A stretch of DNA of 64,000 nt from positions 1-64,000 of the forward strand of contig JACJXR010000008.1 of NCBI GenBank assembly GCA_020636505.1, in the 5' to 3' direction. This document shows positions 42,099 through 48,913 of the stretch, one piece after another. The notes under the pieces are model-generated. The model saw only the letters and a list, made by a program, of their open reading frames with translations, did not search any database and was not told the DNA's origin. A program made the translations under genes and the position numbers. Position 1 is the first letter of the stretch. Each line of letters opens with the position of its first letter. This DNA comes from Chitinophagales bacterium (lineage in GTDB: Bacteria > Bacteroidota > Bacteroidia > Chitinophagales > Chitinophagaceae).

Positions 42099-43322
42099 CT
42101 AATTGGTCAGTGCTTGATTTAGATCTTCAATAATATCGTTTATATTTTCAATGCCTACACTCAATCGTATCAGCCCATCGGTAATGCCGAACTTGATCCT
42201 GTCCTCAGGCTTAACACCCACGTGTGTGGTGGAAGCGGGGTGAGATACCAATGTATCCGGCGTGCCCAACGAAACGGCACTTGTGCAAAGTTGTAGTTTG
42301 TTGATGAAGCTTAATCCCGCATCGTATCCGCCTTTCAATTCAAAGCTCATCAATGCGCCGGCATGCTTCATCTGTGCCATTGCTATATGGTGGTCGGGAT
42401 GGCTTTCCAAGCCCAAGTAGTTCACTTTTTTTATTGCGGGATGTTGTGATAAAAATTCCGCCACTTTTTCAGCATTGCTGCAATGCTTGTCCATCCTCAA
42501 CGGGAATGTCTTTAAGCCGTTGTTCAGCAGAAAAGCCTCGAAGGAATTGCTGTTGGCACCTAAAAGTCGATGCTTTTTGGTAACGACCGTATTCATCTTT
42601 TCCAAGTCGCGACCAATGAGTATTCCGCCAACGGCTGTGCCGTGTCCATTCAAGAATTTTGTGGTGCTATGCATCACATAGTCCACATCGTACTTGAAAG
42701 GTTGTTGCAAATAAGGAGTGGCGAAGGTGTTGTCTGCGCATACCACCAAACCGTAAGATTTGCCCAATGTGCTCAACTCTGCAATGTCTATACATTGCAA
42801 AGTGGGGTTGGCGGGTGTTTCGATGTACATCAGGTTGATGGCATCGTCTGCTTTTATGGCATCTTCAACCGCTTTCGGATCGTGGAAGTCGACTATTACG
42901 GCTTCTATCCCAAGGTCGGGCAATATCTTATCAAGTAATTCTTGTGTACCGCCGTAGAGTGAATAATGCGTGATGAGTTTTTCGCCCGCTTTCAGGTTGC
43001 TCAACAACATTGTTGTTGCAGCCGCCATGCCCGATGCATGAAGAATTGCTTTCAGCTCCAATGGCTCACCGTTCATGTTACTAAGGCCATATGCTTCCAG
43101 AAGAGCTATCTTCTCTTCCACCTCGTTGATGGTGGGGCTGCCGAAGCGTCCGTAAACATAGCCCTGCTCATTTCCTTTGAATATGTTCACCGCCTGTTCG
43201 GCACTGTCGAAAGTGTAAGTGCTTGTAGCGTATATGGGAGTGAGGTGAGCGCGATTGCTCTCTTCTTTGTGGCCACCATGTAAACATATGGTTTCAAAGC
43301 CTTTATCATGCCGGTTGCTCAT
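42099..43322 (-). CDS. Cys/Met metabolism PLP-dependent lyase
   Basis: A 407-residue fold-type I PLP enzyme of the transsulfuration family (cystathionine gamma-lyase, methionine gamma-lyase, O-acetylhomoserine sulfhydrylase). The PLP lysine is K222 in HSTTKFLNGHG, and D197 in VCADNTFATPYLQQPF binds the pyridine nitrogen. YVYGRFGSPTINEVEEK and HASGMAAATTML are family motifs. At the position where classical methionine gamma-lyases have YGCT it reads YGGT, so a cystathionine- or homoserine-type activity is at least as likely. It opens the five-gene operon. Confidence 0.88.
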   Translation of the reverse strand: MSNRHDKGFETICLHGGHKEESNRAHLTPIYATSTYTFDSAEQAVNIFKGNEQGYVYGRFGSPTINEVEEKIALLEAYGLSNMNGEPLELKAILHASGMAAATTMLLSNLKAGEKLITHYSLYGGTQELLDKILPDLGIEAVIVDFHDPKAVEDAIKADDAINLMYIETPANPTLQCIDIAELSTLGKSYGLVVCADNTFATPYLQQPFKYDVDYVMHSTTKFLNGHGTAVGGILIGRDLEKMNTVVTKKHRLLGANSNSFEAFLLNNGLKTFPLRMDKHCSNAEKVAEFLSQHPAIKKVNYLGLESHPDHHIAMAQMKHAGALMSFELKGGYDAGLSFINKLQLCTSAVSLGTPDTLVSHPASTTHVGVKPEDRIKFGITDGLIRLSVGIENINDIIEDLNQALTN

Positions 43323-43348
43323 CAGGCAAAAATTGTTTTATATGGGTG

Positions 43349-43356
43349 CAAAGTTA
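43349..43356 (-). promoter_or_regulatory. Putative -7 promoter box (TAACTTTG) of the lyase-thiolase-ACMSD operon
   Basis: Exact TAnnTTTG match on the minus strand, ending 26 bases before the ATG at 43322. It lies just past the terminator of the upstream gene. Confidence 0.5.
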
Positions 43357-43384
43357 ACCTTTTTTGGCGGGGGTGGGGAATAGA

Positions 43385-43420
43385 TAAAAACGATACGGGC
43401 CACCCAATGGGCGGCCCGTA
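43385..43420 (-). terminator. Rho-independent terminator after the DUF1579 gene
   Basis: TACGGGCC (43394-43401) pairs with GGCCCGTA (43413-43420), with inner CCCA/TGGG pairing, followed on the minus strand by TCG and five T residues. Confidence 0.85.
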
Positions 43421-43446
43421 ATATGAATAAATTATAGGTATTGTAA

Positions 43447-44019
43447 TTAGTCGGCGCGAGTGTAAGAAATGTCCATCATTTTTGACTCTTTACCATCTTT
43501 TGTGGCGTACATCGTCATACTTTGAGTGTTCTCATCGGTTAATGTAACAACCTGGCGGAATGGATGCTGAGATTTTGTTACAGCATCAGTCATCATGCCT
43601 TTTAGCTCAACAGTACGTGTACGTGCATCCCATTTACCTTCAGAGTAAGTAATACCGGTACCTGTATTATCAATCCAAATGTTCTCAAACATTTTTCTCG
43701 CGTTGTTATAACCGGTCATTCCAACTCCCCTGAAAGGCATGCCCATCATTTCGCCCTCGTAAACACCTTTTTGGTAACGGCCATCCATGGTCATACTGAG
43801 TTCCACAGCTGCTTCCATTTCCATTGACTGTCCGTCAGGCATGTAGCTGGTCATTTTAGCTTTCCATTTTCCATTGTAGCTGGCGAGCAATTGGTGCACT
43901 TCGCCCGGCTGCATGAATTCCATCCATGCTTGCTGCATGGCGGCCATTTCTTCTTGAGATTGCGCAAAAGATGTAGTGGCAAATAATACAGTGACTGTAA
44001 GAAGTAGTAGTTTTTTCAT
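43447..44019 (-). CDS. DUF1579 family secreted protein
   Basis: A 190-residue protein. The ATG at 44019 begins the signal peptide MKKLLLLTVTVLFATTSFAQ; an in-frame ATG at 44037 adds six residues. The mature part carries GEVHQLLASYNGKWKAKMT, YQKGVYEGEMMGMPFRGVGM and TGYNNARKMFENIWIDNTGTG, typical of DUF1579, a lipocalin-like beta-barrel family. Function unknown. It is a single gene with its own terminator. Confidence 0.85.
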   Translation of the reverse strand: MKKLLLLTVTVLFATTSFAQSQEEMAAMQQAWMEFMQPGEVHQLLASYNGKWKAKMTSYMPDGQSMEMEAAVELSMTMDGRYQKGVYEGEMMGMPFRGVGMTGYNNARKMFENIWIDNTGTGITYSEGKWDARTRTVELKGMMTDAVTKSQHPFRQVVTLTDENTQSMTMYATKDGKESKMMDISYTRAD

Positions 44020-44098
44020 AGTACTTGTTTTCTGCAAGTTAAGGAAAGCTGTACTTTTAAAGTGTCACAGTGTGTGAATTAGGTATTATTATGTTTTT

Positions 44099-44590
44099 AT
44101 GAAAGAGTTATTGACGAGATTGGCCAAGTATAATATATGGGCTAACCAAAAGTTTATCAACGTGTTAGAGAAGCTCAGCGAAGAGCAAACAGATATGGAG
44201 ATAGAGAGTAGTTTTTCGTCTATTCGAAAAACCGTATACCATATGTGGAGTGCCGAATACATATGGATTCAGCGATTGGAATTAGTGGAAAAGCCTGTTT
44301 GGATACAAGATAGCTACGATGGCGATCTTGCAACCGCTCTTGAAAACTGGAAAGAGTGTTCAGCCGGCTTATTGTCCTTTATAGAAAAGCAATTCGATGA
44401 TGATGCCTTTACTCATGTAATGCAGTATTACAACCTGAAAAAGCAGTCTGTAAAGCTGGAGGTGTCAACCGGGTTGATACAAGTGTTGAACCACGCAACT
44501 TATCATCGTGGACAGTTGGTAACCATGCTTAGGCAGGCAGGGATAAAGAAAGTCCCATCAACCGATTATTATTTATTTGCGAAAAAGTAG
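44099..44590 (+). CDS. DinB family protein
   Basis: A 163-residue four-helix bundle of the DinB/YfiT superfamily. The opening YNIWANQKFINVLEKLSEEQ is characteristic. The metal-site histidines appear as H48 in TVYHMWSAEYIW and a pair in VLNHATYHRGQLVTML. Relatives are metal-dependent thiol-S-transferases or hydrolases, often stress-induced, but the substrate is unknown. It is divergent from the DUF1579 gene and converges on the 56-residue basic protein gene. Confidence 0.88.
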   Translation: MKELLTRLAKYNIWANQKFINVLEKLSEEQTDMEIESSFSSIRKTVYHMWSAEYIWIQRLELVEKPVWIQDSYDGDLATALENWKECSAGLLSFIEKQFDDDAFTHVMQYYNLKKQSVKLEVSTGLIQVLNHATYHRGQLVTMLRQAGIKKVPSTDYYLFAKK

Positions 44591-44591
44591 A

Positions 44592-44762
44592 TCAATTGCC
44601 TGCCTTGTTCTTGCTTTTGGTGTTGGCCTTGACACCTTTCGCATTGTTTCTGCTTTTATAGTTCCCTTCTTTGTTTTCGCGGCTGTCCATATCGTCGCGT
44701 ATTTCAGGACGTGGAGTGACTTTTTTGCCGGCTACGGTTTGTTGTTTTTTGGAGGTTTTCAT
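44592..44762 (-). CDS. 56-residue basic protein
   Basis: An ATG at 44762 opens a 56-codon frame ending at TGA (44592-44594). The product is strongly basic and hydrophilic: MKTSKKQQTVAGKKVTP, then RPEIRDDMDSRENKEGNY, then a Lys/Asn-rich tail KGVKANTKSKNKAGN. It has no hydrophobic segment and looks disordered. It lies between DinB and the dnaK terminator and abuts the convergent dinB-type stop. The codon choice and the acidic RDDMDSRENKE core suggest a real conserved small protein, possibly nucleic-acid or ribosome associated. I do not know its function. Confidence 0.55.
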   Translation of the reverse strand: MKTSKKQQTVAGKKVTPRPEIRDDMDSRENKEGNYKSRNNAKGVKANTKSKNKAGN

Positions 44763-44824
44763 ATTGCTGCGTTTTCAATGAAGTTAGGTAAACGCATATT
44801 CGAGAAAAATGATATTTGTCAGCA

Positions 44825-44859
44825 AATAAAAAAACCGCCACTGCATATGCAGTGGCGGT
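44825..44859 (-). terminator. Rho-independent terminator of dnaK
   Basis: Perfect 26-base palindrome ACCGCCACTGCAT/ATGCAGTGGCGGT (44834-44859), followed on the minus strand by seven T residues. It begins about 25 bases after the dnaK stop. Confidence 0.93.
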
Positions 44860-44884
44860 CTATGTAAAACCAACCCTATAAAAT

Positions 44885-46798
44885 TTACTTGTTGTCCTCG
44901 TCTTTCACCTCTTCGTACTCAACATCCGAAACTTCTTCGGCTGCGCCCTCGGAATTGCCTTGAGCTTGTTGAGCACCGTCGGCTCCCGCTTCAGCACCTT
45001 GAGCATTGTACATGTGCTGGCTAGCTGCCTGCCATGCGTTGTTCAATGTTTCCATTGCACCGTCAATGTTGTCAAGATCTTCGTTCTTATGAGCTTCTTT
45101 CAGCTTGGCAACAGCTTCTTCTATCGCTTTTTTCTCAGCTTCAGGAATCTTATCACCGTACTCTTTCAGTTGCTTTTCTGAGTTGAACACAAGACCATCG
45201 GCCATGTTCAATTTCTCCACACGCTCACGAACTTTTGCATCGGCCTCTTCATTGGCTTTTGCTTCGTTCTTCATACGTTCTATCTCTTCTTTGCTCAGTC
45301 CGCTACCTGCTTCTATGCGTATGTTTTGCTGCTTGCCAGTGCCTTTGTCTTTTGCACTTACGTTCAGGATACCGTTCGCATCTATGTCGAATACCACTTC
45401 AATTTGTGGTACACCACGTGGTGCAGGTGGTATGCCATCTAATATGAACTTACCAAGAGACTTATTGTCTTTAGCCATTGGGCGCTCACCTTGCAGTACG
45501 TTTATCTCAACGCTTGGTTGACTGTCTGCTGCGGTGGAGAACACTTCGCTCTTCTTGGTAGGTATTGTTGTGTTTGCTTCTATCAGTTTGGTCATCACGC
45601 TACCCATGGTTTCGATACCCAGAGAAAGCGGAGTAACATCAAGTAGTAATACATCTTTCACATCGCCTGTCAATACACCACCCTGTATAGCTGCACCTAC
45701 TGCAACCACCTCATCAGGGTTCACACTCTTGTTCGGTTTTTTACCGAAGAACTTCTCTACTACTTCTTGTATTTTAGGTATACGGGTTGAACCACCTACC
45801 AATATCACTTCGTCAATCTCTGAAGCGCTCATACCTGCATCTTTCAATGCTTTCTGACAAGGCTCCAACGTACGCTGTACAAGGCTGTCTGCCAGAGATT
45901 CGAATTTAGAGCGGCTCAGCTTGCGAACAAGGTGCTTAGGCACACCGTCCACTGCAGTGATGTACGGCAGGTTTATCTCAGTTTCTTGGCTTGAAGAAAG
46001 CTCGATCTTGGCTTTCTCAGAGGCTTCTTTCAAACGTTGCCAAGCCATTGGGTCTTTGCGAAGGTCAATAGCTTCATCAGCTTTGAACTCATCTGCCAAC
46101 CAGTCCATTATCACTCTGTCGAAGTCGTCACCACCAAGGTGAGTATCACCGTTTGTGGATTTTACTTCAAACACACCGTCACCAAGCTCCAATACTGAGA
46201 CATCGAACGTACCACCACCAAGGTCGAATACTGCGATTTTACTGTCTTGGTGTTGCTTGTCCATACCATAAGCCAAGGCTGCCGCCGTAGGCTCGTTGAT
46301 GATACGACGGATGGTCAAACCTGCGATCTCACCGGCTTCTTTGGTTGCTTGACGCTGTGCATCGTTAAAGTATGCAGGAACCGTTACAACGGCTTCTTTT
46401 ACTTCATGTCCTAAGAAATCTTCGGCGGTCTTCTTCATTTTCTGAAGGATCATTGCCGATATCTCTTGCGGTGTGTACATACGGTCTTCTATCTGTACAC
46501 GAGGGGTGTTGTTGTCACCCTTTACCATTTTGTATGAAATGTGACCTATTTCGTTACTTACTTCATCAAACCTACGGCCCATAAAACGCTTTATGGACAT
46601 GATGGTGTTTTGTGGATTGGTGATAGCCTGACGTTTGGCGGGGTCGCCTATTTTGCGCTCACCGTTTTTCAGGAATGCCACTACCGATGGAGTCGTGCGA
46701 CGGCCTTCGTCGTTCGATATCACTTCAGGTTCATTTCCTTCCATCACTGCCACACATGAGTTGGTAGTACCAAGGTCTATTCCGATAATCTTTGCCAT
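44885..46798 (-). CDS. dnaK: Chaperone protein DnaK (Hsp70)
   Basis: ATP-driven chaperone working with DnaJ and GrpE. From the ATG at 46798 it is 637 residues and begins MAKIIGIDLGTTNSCVAVME, the family N-terminus; the frame's earlier ATG at 46870 adds 24 unconserved residues. Signatures are VFDLGGGTFDVSVLELGDG, VILVGGSTRIPKIQEVV, the linker VLLLDVTPLSLGIET and the helical lid rich in Lys and Glu. The C-terminus ends DVEYEEVKDEDNK after a Gly/Ala/Gln-rich stretch, as usual. No grpE or dnaJ is adjacent. It is monocistronic with a strong terminator. No CIRCE element was seen upstream. Confidence 0.98.
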   Translation of the reverse strand: MAKIIGIDLGTTNSCVAVMEGNEPEVISNDEGRRTTPSVVAFLKNGERKIGDPAKRQAITNPQNTIMSIKRFMGRRFDEVSNEIGHISYKMVKGDNNTPRVQIEDRMYTPQEISAMILQKMKKTAEDFLGHEVKEAVVTVPAYFNDAQRQATKEAGEIAGLTIRRIINEPTAAALAYGMDKQHQDSKIAVFDLGGGTFDVSVLELGDGVFEVKSTNGDTHLGGDDFDRVIMDWLADEFKADEAIDLRKDPMAWQRLKEASEKAKIELSSSQETEINLPYITAVDGVPKHLVRKLSRSKFESLADSLVQRTLEPCQKALKDAGMSASEIDEVILVGGSTRIPKIQEVVEKFFGKKPNKSVNPDEVVAVGAAIQGGVLTGDVKDVLLLDVTPLSLGIETMGSVMTKLIEANTTIPTKKSEVFSTAADSQPSVEINVLQGERPMAKDNKSLGKFILDGIPPAPRGVPQIEVVFDIDANGILNVSAKDKGTGKQQNIRIEAGSGLSKEEIERMKNEAKANEEADAKVRERVEKLNMADGLVFNSEKQLKEYGDKIPEAEKKAIEEAVAKLKEAHKNEDLDNIDGAMETLNNAWQAASQHMYNAQGAEAGADGAQQAQGNSEGAAEEVSDVEYEEVKDEDNK

Positions 46799-46905
46799 AA
46801 TAATCTTTATTCTTTGTTGTGTAATTTTTAATCGTACTTGGTATATGTCAATACACATGCCATAACCCATAGTTCGGCAATAATGTCAGCCATTCTGTCA
46901 TTCTG

Positions 46906-46941
46906 AAATAAAAATGCCTTAATGAACATACATTAAGGCAT
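46906..46941 (-). terminator. Rho-independent terminator of the lipoprotein gene
   Basis: ATGCCTTAATG (46914-46924) pairs perfectly with CATTAAGGCAT (46931-46941), followed on the minus strand by TTTTATTT. Confidence 0.85.
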
Positions 46942-46968
46942 ATTGAATATAAGTTATGTGCAATATTG

Positions 46969-48072
46969 TCAATGGTCTGACCTGCCACGGATATTCAGCG
47001 GCAATGTGGTCGGATTGGCCATCAGCGAGTCAAGTGTCACGTCGTCTATCGCGGCATTGTAATAGGTGCGTTTGGCCCTTGAGCCGATAACGCCAATCAC
47101 ATCCTTGCTTTTGAAGTTGGTATATGTAGGCTGAATGTTGTCGCCGGTAATACCGCCTGATTGTCCCAAGTTTATCTGATTGAAGAACAATATTTCAGGG
47201 CTTGCAGCGTAAACAATCATCGTACAGCTGTCCATATAACGCTCAATATTGTTTCCCGGAGTACCTATAGAGGCATTCAGGAAGGCGTAAATGGATGAAT
47301 TGAGTGCCGATAGCTCGAAGTTGAAACCAACTTGCTCAGGTGTGGAGGCTATTTTGGAATCGAATGAATAATCAACGTACTTGTCTGTTTGCTGACCGGT
47401 AAGGGCGTTTTTGTCTACATAGTGGAAACGGATGATACCTTCCAACATTCTAGAGTTTCTCGGTAACAACACGTTCAACTTGTAAGTGGAGCTTGGTGTT
47501 GTCCTTGAGAAGCTGAGCTTGTACTCAGACAATGTGAACTGGCTTACATAGAAACCGTGATTTTCCTTCAACGAATCGCTGTTAACGATACCTATGAACT
47601 CAGAAGAGTCGGTTCTGCCTATGTCTTTGTTTTTGATAAGCAGTTGATACCAGTTCTGTGGGTTCAGCTGCATATCCGTATTCTTGAACTTATAGGCATA
47701 GTTCACGTCGGAGAAGAACTGCTGCTCAGTCTCTGCATGGTCTTTCTGATAACCCTCTTTGTTCAGGTCTACACGATACAGGCTTGCCGTTTTCAGTACT
47801 TGAGTGCGCGCATTGTTGTATTCCAAGATGGTCACATCCAAGTTCTTATAAAAACTGCTGTCGGCGTCTTTGGCCATATCTATCGCGCTCTTGTTCTCGT
47901 CCAGAAAAGCCTTCTGAATACGTATGTAATGCGATGAGTCTTTCTGGTCGAGTATACCATACACAACCGTTACCTGCCTATATGGTGCCGTGACCGTGAA
48001 ATCTTCAGAACAACTGCTAAAGCCTGTAACAGCCAAAACAGCCAAAAGTGATGCTACTATTAGATTCTTCAT
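46969..48072 (-). CDS. Lipoprotein of unknown function
   Basis: A 367-residue protein with a lipoprotein signal: hydrophobic stretch MKNLIVASLLAVLAV and lipobox GFSSC with C21. The mature part starts SEDFTVTAPYRQVTVVYGIL and continues with beta-type strands and SSHYIRIQKAFLDENKSA. It is rich in Asp, Asn, Ser and Tyr and is probably a surface or periplasmic beta-sandwich protein. I recall no named domain with confidence. It is a single gene with a TATCTTTG box upstream and a strong terminator. Confidence 0.75.
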   Translation of the reverse strand: MKNLIVASLLAVLAVTGFSSCSEDFTVTAPYRQVTVVYGILDQKDSSHYIRIQKAFLDENKSAIDMAKDADSSFYKNLDVTILEYNNARTQVLKTASLYRVDLNKEGYQKDHAETEQQFFSDVNYAYKFKNTDMQLNPQNWYQLLIKNKDIGRTDSSEFIGIVNSDSLKENHGFYVSQFTLSEYKLSFSRTTPSSTYKLNVLLPRNSRMLEGIIRFHYVDKNALTGQQTDKYVDYSFDSKIASTPEQVGFNFELSALNSSIYAFLNASIGTPGNNIERYMDSCTMIVYAASPEILFFNQINLGQSGGITGDNIQPTYTNFKSKDVIGVIGSRAKRTYYNAAIDDVTLDSLMANPTTLPLNIRGRSDH

Positions 48073-48098
48073 CTGTTGCTAATAAAAATAGAAGGTGA

Positions 48099-48106
48099 CA
48101 AAGATA
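48099..48106 (-). promoter_or_regulatory. Putative -7 promoter box (TATCTTTG) of the lipoprotein gene
   Basis: Exact TAnnTTTG match on the minus strand, ending 26 bases before the ATG at 48072. Confidence 0.45.
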
Positions 48107-48339
48107 ACAGAATACCGGCAAGTTTACGAAAACCGTCCACCATACAAGGTATTATGATATATAAATGACAATACTATATATTTACAACCTTCCGATATGT
48201 ATGTGATTCTATAAAAAATGTGTTTACTTGGTCTAACATTACCGCATATACCTGCGTCTGTATGAGTAGGTTAATAATATAAGCGGATTTATGTGCTAAA
48301 GAACAAACAGATTGGCCCTTAGTAAAAACAACTCGGCTC

Positions 48340-48366
48340 CACCCTCCCATGTAGGCGGAGGGGTGT
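48340..48366 (+). other. Hairpin overlapping the start of the sigma factor gene
   Basis: CCACCCTCC can pair with GGAGGGGTG around a CATGTAGGC loop, covering the G-rich GGAGGGG and the GTG start at 48363. It could mask translation initiation. The prediction is by eye. Confidence 0.4.
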
Positions 48367-48908
48367 CTGTATGGGATAATACCACCATACTGATACAGGA
48401 GTGTATTGCCCGGAACCGAGAAGCACAAAAAGCACTGTATGATAAATACGCCCCCACGGCATACAGCCTGATAAAGCGCTACACAAGGCACGACGAATTG
48501 GCGGCAGAAATGCTCAACGATGCTTTTTACAAAGTGCTTACGAAGCTGGAGCAATATTCTCACGAAGGCTCCTTTGAGGGTTGGATACGCAGGATAGTCG
48601 TGAACACCGTAACAGACCATTTACGAAAACATATTCGCAAAAGAGAGCATGAGGTTCTGACAGATGTCCCCGAAAATGTATCGTTTGACAACGATATAGT
48701 CGGAGGTATGTCTTACAAGGAACTGTTGGTGTTGGTACACGAGCTGCCGGATATGCAGCGTGCGGTGTTCAACATGTATGTATTTGAAGATTATAAACAT
48801 AAAGAGATAGCGGAAGTATTAGACACGACAGAAGGAAACAGCAGGTGGTATCTTAACGATGCCCGTAAACGATTGAAGGAAAAAATTTATTCGGTAATGA
48901 AGCGTTAA
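48363..48908 (+). CDS. ECF-type RNA polymerase sigma factor
   Basis: A small sigma-70 factor with only regions 2 and 4. Region 2 spans EAQKALYDKYAPTAYSLIKRY to EGSFEGWIRRIVVNTVTDHLR; region 4 spans LVHELPDMQRAVFNMYVFEDYKHKEIAEVL to SRWYLNDARKRLKEKI. I chose GTG at 48363 (181 residues) because conservation starts there. The frame extends to a TTG at 48312, adding 17 residues with a Pro/Gly-rich run that do not fit the family. The 600-residue anti-sigma-like gene starts 5 bp after the stop, so the pair is one operon and that protein is probably its regulator. Confidence 0.9.
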   Translation: MSVWDNTTILIQECIARNREAQKALYDKYAPTAYSLIKRYTRHDELAAEMLNDAFYKVLTKLEQYSHEGSFEGWIRRIVVNTVTDHLRKHIRKREHEVLTDVPENVSFDNDIVGGMSYKELLVLVHELPDMQRAVFNMYVFEDYKHKEIAEVLDTTEGNSRWYLNDARKRLKEKIYSVMKR

Positions 48909-48913
48909 TTGAT

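Noticed and set aside
46799..46870. N-terminal extension of DnaK from the upstream ATG
   Set aside because: The extra 24 residues are unconserved; the universal MAKIIGIDLGTTNS start lies at 46798.
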